Positions 24,470 to 31,484 of a stretch of 34,894 nt of DNA are shown here, piece by piece. Numbering within the stretch: position 1 is the first letter of the stretch; each line of letters begins with the position of its first letter. The notes beneath the pieces are model-generated. The model had not been told where the DNA came from. It saw only the letters and a list, made by a program, of their open reading frames with translations, and did no database searches. This DNA comes from a virus: positions 1 through 34,894 of IMG/VR virus record IMGVR_UViG_3300017763_000075, one strand, 5' to 3'. The position numbers and the translations under genes were made by a program.

Positions 24470-24530
24470 TGTCACCCAATTGTCACCCAGAGGGGTTTTT
24501 GGAAAATTCTGTCACCCATTTGTCACCCAA
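24470..24530 (+). repeat. Two right-hand pairs of TGTCACCC repeats (candidate arm sites)
   Basis: TGTCACCC starts at 24470 and 24481, then again at 24510 and 24521: two pairs, each with an 11-base step. Both pairs are preceded by GGAAAATT (24462, 24501), so the whole block of about 30 bases is duplicated with a 39-40-base step. They lie between the tRNA-like core and the integrase ATG, where right-arm integrase sites would be, and may also control integrase expression. Confidence 0.6.
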
Positions 24531-24535
24531 AATCC

Positions 24536-25537
24536 ATGAATATTCGCGTTTATATAGATCAAAAAAAGCGAAAACTTGGAAAAAGTGCATGGTGTGTGGA
24601 ATTATATATTGGTGGAAAACGGAAAAGAAAATACCTTTCTACGCGCGAGAAAGCGTACGCATATAAGAAAGAAATAGAAAAACCTTTCCTGCAGGGAACA
24701 GATGAAAAGTCTGCTCCTGAACAAATTCGGGTATCTACTGTGTTTAATTTACATATTGATAAACTCAGGAGGCGTGGTGCTAGACCCATTACGATTGAGA
24801 GCCGTGAAAGAAAGTGTCTGACTTTTATTAAACGCATGGAAGATCCTCGTTTATCGGAAGTGTCACGTCAGGATTTCAAGGATTATATATTGGAAAATGG
24901 ACAGACCGAAAAGACCAGGTTGTCTATCAGATCGGAAGTGGGTGCATTTTTGAATTGGGCATTCGAGCATGATTATACCACCACGAATTATTATAAGGTT
25001 ACATGGGAGTCTAATTTAGAAGATGAAAAACTCGTGGGCATCCTGACTCCGCAGGAAGCGAAAGACTTAATGGATGCCATGCCTGACGGATATAAGGTTG
25101 CTATGGCTCTGTGTTTATTTGCCGGAATCCGTCCATATGAAGTGCCACGAATCAGATGGGATAATATTTATACCAATAAGAAGCTAATCATTATTGAGGG
25201 TAAACAGGCGAAGACTCGTAGAAATCGTAAGCTTGCTGAATTGCCTGACAATTTAATGAAATGGATTGAGGTGTGGAAACCCAAGGCAATGGGCAAAGTC
25301 GGGCCAATCAATACTTATCGTGTATTTGCTAAGAAAAGAAAACAGGCATGTCGAGAAGCAGGAATATTATATCCCCATGATGGTGCTAGGCATTCCTTTG
25401 GCACTTATGGATATTTTGTTGGTGGAAAAGCATGGGCAATGCGATGCATGGGTCACAATGATCAATCCACTTACGATCAGTATTATTTGAACACTGGTGT
25501 GGGCAAAGAAGAAGCCGAAGAGTATTTTAGTATCTAA
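24536..25537 (+). CDS. int: Tyrosine recombinase integrase
   Basis: A 333-residue integrase. The ATG at 24536 (MNIRVYIDQKKRKLGKSAWC) is chosen because the frame's earlier GTG at 24425 lies in the terminator and would translate the repeat block. Residues about 1-50 resemble an AP2-like arm-binding domain, followed by a SAM-like core-binding domain (about 70-160). The catalytic domain has Arg in AGIRPYEV (about 199), Lys in the KTRRNRK turn, Arg-His in HDGARHSF (about 285-286), Gly-His in CMGHNDQ (about 306-307) and Tyr in DQYY (about 316-317). It would recombine attP with the host tRNA-Phe gene. No Shine-Dalgarno precedes it. Confidence 0.92.
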   Translation: MNIRVYIDQKKRKLGKSAWCVELYIGGKRKRKYLSTREKAYAYKKEIEKPFLQGTDEKSAPEQIRVSTVFNLHIDKLRRRGARPITIESRERKCLTFIKRMEDPRLSEVSRQDFKDYILENGQTEKTRLSIRSEVGAFLNWAFEHDYTTTNYYKVTWESNLEDEKLVGILTPQEAKDLMDAMPDGYKVAMALCLFAGIRPYEVPRIRWDNIYTNKKLIIIEGKQAKTRRNRKLAELPDNLMKWIEVWKPKAMGKVGPINTYRVFAKKRKQACREAGILYPHDGARHSFGTYGYFVGGKAWAMRCMGHNDQSTYDQYYLNTGVGKEEAEEYFSI

Positions 25538-25539
25538 AA

Positions 25540-25569
25540 CCTGAGCTAGACCCCCCTGCTTTGCTCAGG
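25540..25569 (+). terminator. Weak hairpin after the integrase
   Basis: CCTGAGC (25540-25546) pairs perfectly with GCTCAGG (25563-25569) across a 16-base C-rich loop, starting 2 bases after the integrase stop. No T run follows, so it may only stabilise the message or act as a partial terminator. Confidence 0.4.
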
Positions 25570-25603
25570 AATCATAAGTCGTTGTAAATCAAGAGGCTCT
25601 GTT

Positions 25604-25617
25604 AATCCGTACGGATT
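25604..25617. promoter_or_regulatory. Palindromic operator candidate upstream of the early genes
   Basis: A perfect 14-base palindrome AATCCGTACGGATT that extends to 20 bases (25601-25620) with one mismatched pair. It lies in the 162-base non-coding region (25538-25699) between the integrase and the excisionase-like gene. That is where the promoter of the rightward early operon and the binding site of its repressor would be expected. No convincing -35/-10 pair was identified nearby. The remaining bases of this region show nothing else I can support. Confidence 0.5.
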
Positions 25618-25699
25618 TACTCTGTCTCATATACAAGAAATATGACTCTTATAAATTTAGGTGTTGCAAATGTGTCGGTGATGTATTTCTCTGTCAGGC

Positions 25700-25909
25700 A
25701 TGGAACGAAAAAAGTACACTAGGGACGACCTTATTACCCTGAGTGAAGCCGCTAAATTACTAGGTTTAAACTGCTTTCGCAGAGTTAATGCACTAGTAAA
25801 AAATGGTAAACTCAGGGCTTATAAGATACCCCTCTACGAGAAGAAATTCGTAGCGAGGGACGAAGTTAACGCACTACTAGAACCAGAGGAGGTGAATTAT
25901 GGATCTTAG
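25700..25909 (+). CDS. Excisionase-like / MerR-type HTH protein
   Basis: A 69-residue basic protein. Residues 12-60 (LITLSEAAKLLGLNCFRRVN then ALVKNGKLRAYKI, FVARDEVNALLE) match the 'helix-turn-helix 17'/excisionase pattern: T-L-S-E-A-A-x-L-L-G...V-x-x-L-x-x-x-G-x-L-x-A-x-x-x...V-x-x-x-E-V. Proteins of this size beside an integrase are commonly recombination directionality factors, and some double as transcription repressors. It is the first gene after the palindromic operator candidate and overlaps the annealing-protein gene by 11 bases. Excision factor is preferred; a repressor function is possible. Confidence 0.7.
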   Translation: MERKKYTRDDLITLSEAAKLLGLNCFRRVNALVKNGKLRAYKIPLYEKKFVARDEVNALLEPEEVNYGS

Positions 25910-26507
25910 TAAATTATCAGACAAAGTACCTGCTAGTAGAGTTGAGAAACGAGCAGGAAAGGGTGGTACTAAATTAGATTATGTAACCGCTCGATTCTGC
26001 ATGGATAGACTCGATCAAGCAGTTGGACCCGAGAATTGGCGTAATGAGTACAAGGAAATTAAAGGACACCTTATTTGCGGAGTTTCCGTAAAGTGTGATG
26101 GTGAATGGGTCACGAAATGGGATGTTGGCACAGAGTCTACTTTTGAGGCAGAAAAGGGAAACTTTTCTGATGCATTCAAAAGGGCATGTGTGCATTGGGG
26201 TATAGCTCGTGAACTTTATCACGAATCATCTGAGGCTTTTGAGGGAACGGGTGGGGAAAGTTCAGTTGGGGTTACTGAGTCAGTACCGCCCGTGACCTCT
26301 ATTGAAGTGGATGATTGGGAGTCAGTGCAAATCCATTTCGGGAAAAATGCAGGTGTCCCACTAGGTCAATTGAAGTCTAATCAATTGGAGTGGTATCAAA
26401 CTAAGTGGTCGCTAGGAGATAGACCATCGAACGATGATTTATTACTTAGAACTGCACTTGATAAATCCATGAAAAAAGGAGGAACCAAAGATGGATTCGG
26501 AGGATGA
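25899..26507 (+). CDS. Rad52/Rad22-like single-strand annealing protein
   Basis: A 202-residue protein. Residues about 22-115 match the Rad52/Rad22 domain: YVTARFCMDRLDQAVGPENW, a beta hairpin with ICGVSVKCDGEWVTKWDVG, then EAEKGNFSDAFKRACVHWGI ending in ARELY. It is the single-strand annealing core that pairs resected phage DNA ends. The C-terminal 60 residues carry a separate short motif (IHFGKNAGVPLGQLKSNQLE then WYQTKW) similar to the small domain found after exonuclease X-like proteins. A strong GGAGGT lies 5 bases upstream of the ATG. It overlaps the next gene, a nuclease, by 17 bases: the usual exonuclease/annealing-protein pair. Confidence 0.8.
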   Translation: MDLSKLSDKVPASRVEKRAGKGGTKLDYVTARFCMDRLDQAVGPENWRNEYKEIKGHLICGVSVKCDGEWVTKWDVGTESTFEAEKGNFSDAFKRACVHWGIARELYHESSEAFEGTGGESSVGVTESVPPVTSIEVDDWESVQIHFGKNAGVPLGQLKSNQLEWYQTKWSLGDRPSNDDLLLRTALDKSMKKGGTKDGFGG

Positions 26508-27591
26508 GAGAGAAGGATTACCATCTGCTTCCGGTATTGAGCAGATGAAGCTATGTCCTGGATCATGGAGCTACCAAAAGCTTTTCCCTAATAAGGGAGG
26601 GACGGATGCAAGTGAAGGGACTACCCGACATGACCTAATAGAACAGGTCATAAGAGGTGATGTTGCATTAGATTCGATTACAGACGAACAGCAACACGAA
26701 TGCGTTAAGAGAGCGTTATTCCTTCTGCAAAATGTAGAGAAAGAAATTGGTGTAGGTGAGTTCACCAACCAATGGTTGGAAAAGAGGTTATGGTTAAACC
26801 AAAATGAGGATAAAGTTTATTCCGCTAAGTATGACCTTTTAAGGGAATACTTGGGTGGCATCTACCTCTTGGTTGACTGGAAGACTCTGTATGGTGACCA
26901 CACACCTGCCCCAAACAACATTCAGTTGTTAGCACAGGCACTTGCAGTCTATCGGAATTCTGAAGGAATGACGAAGATGTACTGCTCATTAGTAGAGCCG
27001 TTTCCTTCCCCAACTTATAGTCTTGTTGAGTATTCTACGGAAAGACTTGAGGCACTGGAATCAATGGTTACTGAAGTCATTTCTAAGGCTAATGAAGTGA
27101 CCGCTGAAAAGGTTGTGGGATTGAAGCAATGCAAATATTGCAATGGTCTAGCTCATTGCGAAGAAGTCGCTACCACTATCCAAGAGAAAGCTTTAGTCAG
27201 TAAAATTGACGAGACTGACCTCCCTTGGGCTTTAGAAATAGCTATGCTTGCCGACAAATGGGCAAGTGCGGTTAAATCTCGTGCCAAGGAGGAGCTTGCT
27301 GATGGTAATGAAGTGGACGGATGGAAGCTTCGTTCTAGTGGCAAAACTAAGTCCATAGGTGACGCCAATCTGTGTGCTGAAAGAATTACTGATACCAATC
27401 AACTTGGTTGGACAGAAATACTTTCCGCATCATCCATTTCTTGGTCTAAATTACTCAAAATTTGGACAGAAAAAAGAAATGCAAATGGTGCTAGTTTGAA
27501 GCGTAAGGATGCCGTTGAAGAGCTTGAGAAGATACTCGATGGAATCTTGATCGAAAAGCCCAAGGCAGAGGCTCTCGTTAAGTCTAAATGA
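26491..27591 (+). CDS. Cas4/RecB-like PD-(D/E)XK exonuclease with Fe-S cysteines
   Basis: A 366-residue protein. The N-terminus has SASGIEQMKLCPGSWSYQ (Cys about 22), then GTTRHDLIEQVI (conserved His). The core has the catalytic acid in SAKYDLL and LLVDWKT (D-x-K, residues about 127-131). A Gln-rich helix follows (NNIQLLAQALAVY), matching the QxxxY motif of RecB/Cas4 nucleases. Residues about 213-224 hold CKYCNGLAHC, a C-x2-C-x5-C set that with Cys22 would bind a 4Fe-4S cluster as in Cas4 and AddB. It probably makes 3' or 5' tails for the annealing protein. A GGAGG lies 8 bases before the ATG at 26491. Confidence 0.8.
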   Translation: MDSEDEREGLPSASGIEQMKLCPGSWSYQKLFPNKGGTDASEGTTRHDLIEQVIRGDVALDSITDEQQHECVKRALFLLQNVEKEIGVGEFTNQWLEKRLWLNQNEDKVYSAKYDLLREYLGGIYLLVDWKTLYGDHTPAPNNIQLLAQALAVYRNSEGMTKMYCSLVEPFPSPTYSLVEYSTERLEALESMVTEVISKANEVTAEKVVGLKQCKYCNGLAHCEEVATTIQEKALVSKIDETDLPWALEIAMLADKWASAVKSRAKEELADGNEVDGWKLRSSGKTKSIGDANLCAERITDTNQLGWTEILSASSISWSKLLKIWTEKRNANGASLKRKDAVEELEKILDGILIEKPKAEALVKSK

Positions 27592-27919
27592 AAGCAGGAG
27601 AATGTCTCAAGATAACAGTAAACAAGAGAGTTCCGAGCTTGAATCAAATGCTTCGGTGGAGTCCATGGGAAAACCTAAAAGAAAAGAGGGAAATACAAGC
27701 GGAAGTTGCCCTCGCTTTAGAGTCAGAATTAGAAGCTTTAGAGTCAGGCAACTCGACCTCGATAATCTCTACGGAGGCGTCAAATATTTCGTGGATGCGC
27801 TCAGGTATGCAGAAATTATTCCTGATGACGACCCAGAAAGCATCTCGCTCGAAGTCTCGCAAGAGAAAGTCAAAAACTACAGCAAAGAGAAGACGGAAGT
27901 GGAGGTAGAATGTGTGTAA
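27588..27919 (+). CDS. RusA-like Holliday junction resolvase split over two frames
   Basis: The N-terminal part is read from the ATG at 27588 (LKITVNKRVPSLNQMLRWSP), the typical RusA opening 'V-P-S-L-N-x-x-L-R'. The C-terminal part is in the -1 frame (open 27602-27919): RQLDLDNLYGGVKYFVDALR then YAEIIPDDDPESISLEVSQE, with the D-x-D-N and D-D acids of the RusA active site. Neither frame alone contains both. The switch lies between about 27,675 and 27,750, near a 21-base duplication of GCTTTAGAGTCAG. Options are a programmed -1 frameshift, a natural mutation, a sequencing indel, or a short C-terminal product from the ATG at 27602. It would resolve recombination and replication branches before packaging. 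Confidence 0.6.
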
Positions 27920-28601
27920 AACAAGATTCCAACTTCGGACATCCGATGAAATTCTCAATAGGCTTGAGGCTCTGTCGAGCATTTCGGGTGAGTCGAAAAA
28001 TTCTGTGGCAAATGTTCTTTTGGCCCTGCAGTTGGGTGATGTTAAATGTGACGTCACTTCGAAAAGAGGTAAAAGTGGGTCGGATAGCGAGGAATCTCAG
28101 GAATCTAGCGTGGTTCACGATAATGGGGATGAAAAATCTTCTGACGAATGTGACGTCACAAACAAGAAAAAGGTTTCTCCCCCTACAACCCCCTCTTCCA
28201 AAAAGAAAAAAGATATACCTAAAGGTATATCCAAAAAAGAAAAAGTTTCTCGAAAACCAAGAGACATCGATGAGGTCGTTGAATATTTCGTCAAGCGAGG
28301 CATTCCCGACCCTGTCAGACCCAAAGCAGAAAAGTTCCACGCCTTCTACGAAACCAACGGTTGGGTTCAAGGAAAAAACAAACCGATCAGGAACTGGCAC
28401 TCATGCCTGACAACATGGCTTTGCAGTGAGAAATGCCCTGATGATTGGAAACCACAAAAGCAAGCAACAACCAATGTTTCACTCAAGGATGTGTTGCAGT
28501 GGATGCAGGATGAGCATCCCGAATGGTATGAAAAATTCAAAGACACAAAAAATATAAATGAGATTGACGGATATTACATCGACGAATTCCGTGGGGCATA
28601 A
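27912..28601 (+). CDS. Replisome organiser / helicase loader-like protein (DnaT/DnaD-like)
   Basis: A 229-residue protein starting with GTG at 27912, preceded 5 bases upstream by GGAGGT (27901-27906); the ATG at 27910 is in another frame. Residues about 4-40 (RFQLRTSDEILNRLEALSSI) resemble a ribbon-helix-helix DNA-binding fold. Residues about 45-115 are a charged, Ser/Lys-rich linker. Residues about 120-170 (VEYFVKRGIPDPVRPKAEKF then HAFYETNGWVQGKNKPIRNW) match the C-terminal domain of DnaT/DnaD-type loaders, with the F-x-x-Y-Y...G-W...W-x-x-x pattern. Its gene carries two GTGACGTCAC palindromes and an AT-rich hairpin. It overlaps the helicase gene by 44 bases and probably loads it at the origin. 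Confidence 0.7.
   Translation: MCKTRFQLRTSDEILNRLEALSSISGESKNSVANVLLALQLGDVKCDVTSKRGKSGSDSEESQESSVVHDNGDEKSSDECDVTNKKKVSPPTTPSSKKKKDIPKGISKKEKVSRKPRDIDEVVEYFVKRGIPDPVRPKAEKFHAFYETNGWVQGKNKPIRNWHSCLTTWLCSEKCPDDWKPQKQATTNVSLKDVLQWMQDEHPEWYEKFKDTKNINEIDGYYIDEFRGA
28048..28231. other. Candidate replication origin inside the loader gene
   Basis: Two perfect 10-base palindromes GTGACGTCAC (28048-28057, 28150-28159) are followed by an A-rich stretch. That stretch encloses a perfect hairpin GATATACC-TAAA-GGTATATC (28212-28231). A third GTGACGTCAC is at 28711-28720 in the helicase gene. The palindromes lie in different reading frames (loader versus helicase), so they are not a product of a conserved peptide. 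Initiator-binding repeats plus an AT-rich segment within a replication gene recall the lambda O gene origin. This is a hypothesis. Confidence 0.4.
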
Positions 28602-29868
28602 GCCTTACGATAGGGATGCGGAGCAAGGAATGCTCGCATGCATTGGCAAAAATACTGAACTCATGGCAGATGCCATCGAGCGAGGAATGGTAATGGATTG
28701 GTTCATGGATGTGACGTCACAATTCGTCGCACAGCAAATGATCAATAACGAGAAGGAGGGGAAGGCAGTTGACGATATCACAATCGCACTCTCTGTCCCT
28801 GAGGGTGCACGAGAAGATGCATTCCTGTTGTTTGATCGAGTCGAGACAACTGCACAGTTCTTCTTCTTCTTGGACAAGGTCGAGGAACTGTACGTAAAAC
28901 GCAAAACAATCGACACATGCCATATGTTGCTCGATGAAGCGTACTCACACGGGAGCCGTGCTAAAGAAACTGTCGACAAAGGTGGAATTGAATTTTCCAA
29001 GTTGGCACTCAAGGAAGGATCAAGGCTAAAAACCGGAAAAGAGGTGCTCGAGGCAACATGGGAGTCCATCCTCGAAAGGCAGAAAAAGGGTGCTGTAAAC
29101 GGAGTGCCTAGTGGAATTCGTAGCTTGGATAATATGACATCAGGTTGGCAACCAAATGACTTGATTGTTCTAGCAGCCCGAACATCAGTTGGTAAGACCG
29201 CATTTAGTATCGAGCTCGCCCTCGAGGCATTGAGAAAAAAGAAAACCGTTCAGTTCTTTTCTCTCGAAATGGTGAATGAGTCAGTGATGGAAAGAATGCT
29301 CGCAAATGTGTCAGGAGTACCTGCCCGAGTCATTATCGACAAGGTAATGAAGAGGGGGCAGGAAGAGGATGTAGAACGAGCAAAAGACTTCTTATCAAAC
29401 TGCCCATTATTCATGGAGGATGCAGGAGATATGTCGGTAGCCACGATCAGGGCAAAGGCAAGAAGGTTGGCTAAGCAAGGATTGGATATGATTATTGTCG
29501 ACTACTGCCAAATCGTTCGACCTGAGGATCCGAAAATTCCAAGAGAGCAACAGGTGGCAAGCATAACTTGGGGACTGAAAGCATTAGCCAAGGAATTAAG
29601 GATTCCAGTAATCATGCTCAGTCAGGTCAACCGGAATGCCGATCAGACTAATCAATGCCCAAAGATATCAGACCTAGCAGATTCTGACCGAGTTGGTCGG
29701 GATGCAGATGTCGTACTGATGCTGTGGAAGAAAATAAACGACAAAGGTGATGACCAAACATTCATCGAGGTAGCCAAGCAACGAAACGGCAGGCTTGGAC
29801 CCGTAGAATTAAACTTTTTGGCATCCAAGCAACAATTTGAGGAGAGAACTGATTCTCGACTTAACTAA
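28558..29868 (+). CDS. dnaB: Replicative DNA helicase, DnaB family
   Basis: A 436-residue protein. The N-terminal domain is short (residues about 15-150, beginning PYDRDAEQGMLACI as in DnaB). The RecA core has Walker A ARTSVGKT at about 207-214 (GWQPNDLIVLAARTSVGKTA), SLEM at about 235, Walker B MIIVDY at about 311-316, MLSQVNR at about 353, and the R-x-G motif in VAKQRNGRLGPVELNF at about 405. It unwinds the fork as a hexamer. The ATG at 28558 overlaps the loader by 44 bases; a GTG at 28591 is an alternative start. No primase domain is present, so priming depends on the host. Confidence 0.88.
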   Translation: MRLTDITSTNSVGHKPYDRDAEQGMLACIGKNTELMADAIERGMVMDWFMDVTSQFVAQQMINNEKEGKAVDDITIALSVPEGAREDAFLLFDRVETTAQFFFFLDKVEELYVKRKTIDTCHMLLDEAYSHGSRAKETVDKGGIEFSKLALKEGSRLKTGKEVLEATWESILERQKKGAVNGVPSGIRSLDNMTSGWQPNDLIVLAARTSVGKTAFSIELALEALRKKKTVQFFSLEMVNESVMERMLANVSGVPARVIIDKVMKRGQEEDVERAKDFLSNCPLFMEDAGDMSVATIRAKARRLAKQGLDMIIVDYCQIVRPEDPKIPREQQVASITWGLKALAKELRIPVIMLSQVNRNADQTNQCPKISDLADSDRVGRDADVVLMLWKKINDKGDDQTFIEVAKQRNGRLGPVELNFLASKQQFEERTDSRLN

Positions 29869-29881
29869 CACAAATAAGCAT

Positions 29882-30280
29882 ATGAACTATACAAAATTCA
29901 TGTTATCAGGGAGACTCGTAAGAGCACCTGAATCAGGAGAAAATAAAGCTGGAAAGCTTACCAAAATCTGCATCGCAGTTAATCGAAAGGTTGGCGGTGA
30001 GGATCATGCTTCATTCTTCGATATCGAGGGATGGGATAAGATGGCAGAGAGGTTAGCCACCTTCGAGAAGGGACAAGAAGGATTCTTCGAAGGAGATATG
30101 TACCAAAATACATATGAGGTTAAAAGCAAGGATGGTAAGCCTCTAAAGAACGACGAAGGCAAGACCATTACCAGGCGTTATACTGCATTCAAGGCATTCA
30201 ATTGTCGTTACTTATCTAAGTCAGCTAAGGCAGAGCAATCTAAGAAGCCTGATTCTGAAGACGATATTCCTTGGGAGTAA
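29882..30280 (+). CDS. ssb: Single-stranded DNA-binding protein
   Basis: A 132-residue protein starting MNYTKFMLSGRLVRAPE; this ATG gives the canonical SSB N-terminus, and an earlier frame start at 29837 inside the helicase gene would add a non-native leader. The OB-fold includes LTKICIAVNRKVGGEDHASF then FDIEGWDKMAERLATFEKGQ, with EGDMYQNTYE. The linker is short and the C-terminal tip is DDIPWE, like the DDIPF tip that docks replication and repair partners. It starts 13 bases after the helicase stop and its own stop abuts the next ATG. Confidence 0.88.
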   Translation: MNYTKFMLSGRLVRAPESGENKAGKLTKICIAVNRKVGGEDHASFFDIEGWDKMAERLATFEKGQEGFFEGDMYQNTYEVKSKDGKPLKNDEGKTITRRYTAFKAFNCRYLSKSAKAEQSKKPDSEDDIPWE

Positions 30281-30694
30281 ATGTCTATTTGGGTTCAGTC
30301 TAAGCATGGGGATTGGGATATCTCCTTGGAGTTTGGTGAATTTCATGAAAAGCGAGTTCGCCAACTATTTGAGACTGAAGGTAAGACGATAGAAGTAAAG
30401 GCAGACAAGGCGTGGCACACCACTGGAAATGTTGCAATTGAGTATCGTTTCCGTGGTCGCCCGTCGGGTCTGTCAACAACGGAGGCAAAGTGGTGGTTAA
30501 CAGTTCTAACAAACAAGGAAAACCCAAAGGAAAGCGACATGATAATCCTTTGGAGTGTGAGCAAGCTGAAGGCTCACCTAAAACAAATTCAACACAAACT
30601 CAGAAAGGTGGATGCGGGGTATCTCAGGGCGAGCAAAGTCCTGTTGGTCCCATTGAAGTATTTCCTACCTGTACTGAATACGAACAAACATTAG
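30281..30694 (+). CDS. Predicted PD-(D/E)XK-type nuclease-like protein
   Basis: A 137-residue protein that begins directly after the SSB stop. Residues about 15-75 (EFGEFHEKRVRQLFETEGKT then IEVKADKAWHTTGNVAIEYR) match a phage family with 'G-x-x-x-E-x-x-V...I-E-V-K-x-D...T-G-N-x-x-I-E'. The E-V-K is the catalytic half-motif of PD-(D/E)XK nucleases. SGLSTTEAKWWLTVL follows. The end has KLKAHLKQI and LLVPLKYFL, as expected of the same family. The acidic partner is probably Glu17 or Glu20. The likely substrate is branched or resected DNA. Overlapping frames inside it look like shadows. Confidence 0.65.
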   Translation: MSIWVQSKHGDWDISLEFGEFHEKRVRQLFETEGKTIEVKADKAWHTTGNVAIEYRFRGRPSGLSTTEAKWWLTVLTNKENPKESDMIILWSVSKLKAHLKQIQHKLRKVDAGYLRASKVLLVPLKYFLPVLNTNKH

Positions 30695-30748
30695 CGTGGA
30701 TGTGGGATACTCAAGATGTCAAATGTCCACCGCACAACAGATAATAAT

Positions 30749-30916
30749 ATGAGAGATGCATATGAAGATTCCGGATTTATTCTGATCTGCGTAATTATAG
30801 TAATGATTATATCATGGGTGTTCTCAGGATGTAGTTCCCGCAAGTGTGGGAGTTGCCCTGAATGGCCGAATCACGGTCCTTGCCCTGTAGACCCCGAAAA
30901 CTGCTGTCACAAATGA
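30749..30916 (+). CDS. Small membrane protein with Cys-rich tail
   Basis: A 55-residue protein starting MRDAYEDSGFILICVIIVMI. There is one strong hydrophobic segment (residues about 10-26). FSGC follows, which resembles a lipobox, and then SSRKCGSCPEWPNHGPCPVD with seven Cys in the last 28 residues. An in-frame ATG at 30716 would give 11 more residues. It may be a lipoprotein or a thiol-rich membrane protein, and could be a spanin-like or exclusion protein; nothing more specific is supported. It overlaps the next small gene by 4 bases (ATGA). Confidence 0.5.
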   Translation: MRDAYEDSGFILICVIIVMIISWVFSGCSSRKCGSCPEWPNHGPCPVDPENCCHK

Positions 30917-31089
30917 GAAAGTATCACAAATTATCACGAAAACTCGCCAAAGCAGTAATGCCTTTTGCTTTGCGTAAATATGAAAGGGAGCAGGGGAAAA
31001 TTAATAAAACACCAGGTGGAATACTATTCTTCCTACGAGACTTAGACCCTGCCCGAATGTTGGCAAAATTTAGAGACAATGACAGCTAG
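30913..31089 (+). CDS. Small basic protein
   Basis: A 58-residue protein starting MRKYHKLSRKLAKAVMPFAL, with the ATG overlapping the previous stop (ATGA). The frame is open farther upstream (30862), but the overlap and basic N-terminus favour this start. It is basic and helical, and its C-terminus is DPARMLAKFRDNDS. It has no membrane segment or zinc motif. It overlaps the next small gene by 11 bases. Unknown function; expression with early genes suggests a host-interaction role. Confidence 0.5.
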   Translation: MRKYHKLSRKLAKAVMPFALRKYEREQGKINKTPGGILFFLRDLDPARMLAKFRDNDS

Positions 31090-31246
31090 AGAAGAATTAG
31101 AAAAAGAAATAGTTTTACGAAAGAACGCACTTACATTCTGCAAGCAGGATGAGTTAAAACATATACTCAAGGATAACTTAATTAAGGTTCAGCAGGAACT
31201 AATTGAACTAATTAAGAAAGAACAAAAGCCTAATGGCGTTCAATAA
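31079..31246 (+). CDS. Small coiled-coil protein
   Basis: A 55-residue gene read directly from the sequence: ATG at 31079, stop TAA at 31244-31246. The protein begins MTAREELEKEIVLRKNALTF and is almost wholly charged heptad-like helix (QDELKHILKDNLIKVQQELI). It overlaps both neighbours (11 and 14 bases), like the other tiny genes here. It could dimerise or bind a host protein. No family was recognised. Confidence 0.55.
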   Translation: MTAREELEKEIVLRKNALTFCKQDELKHILKDNLIKVQQELIELIKKEQKPNGVQ

Positions 31247-31484
31247 TGTAGAGCCGTTTGATGAAGGAACTTATCTAGTACGCTCACTCAAAGAACCTAG
31301 TCTATGCCATCTTGTAGATATGAATGCAAACGATGGATTTGGCGAGTGTTCATGCAAATGGCATATATGTAATGTGCAACCAAAGCTGAACAAGGGTATA
31401 AAGCCCTTTAAAACATGCCGACACCTGAAAGCGGTTAAAGGATATCGTCTAAAGCTTCAAAATCATCCGGATCAATTTCAATAG
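31233..31484 (+). CDS. SWIM-like zinc-binding protein at the end of the early operon
   Basis: An 83-residue protein. Residues about 36-70 hold FGECSCKWHICN and FKTCRHLKAVKGY, giving C-x-C ... C-x-H, the signature of the SWIM zinc-binding domain (CxCxnCxH) seen in DNA- or protein-binding proteins. It is the last + strand gene, and its 3' end overlaps the last - strand gene by 50 bases. Early phage expression and a zinc fold suggest a host-takeover or transcription role, but this is speculative. Confidence 0.6.
   Translation: MAFNNVEPFDEGTYLVRSLKEPSLCHLVDMNANDGFGECSCKWHICNVQPKLNKGIKPFKTCRHLKAVKGYRLKLQNHPDQFQ

Noticed and set aside
24425-24535. Integrase start at the GTG at 24425
   Set aside because: It lies within the terminator stem and would translate the repeat block into a Cys/His-poor, non-family leader. 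The ATG at 24536 gives a normal integrase N-terminus.
26491-27591. CRISPR adaptation gene cas4
   Set aside because: The Cas4-like cysteines and DxK motif occur in a phage exonuclease next to an annealing protein; no cas1, cas2 or array is present.
27910-28410. 166-residue frame from the ATG at 27910
   Set aside because: It covers the loader gene in another frame; the GTG at 27912 has a correctly spaced GGAGGT and yields a recognisable domain.
30490-30744. 84-residue + strand frame overlapping the PD-(D/E)XK-like gene
   Set aside because: It starts with GTG inside a conserved gene and has low-complexity Gln/Lys/Pro composition. A GGAGG lies nearby, so it is not excluded, but support is weak.
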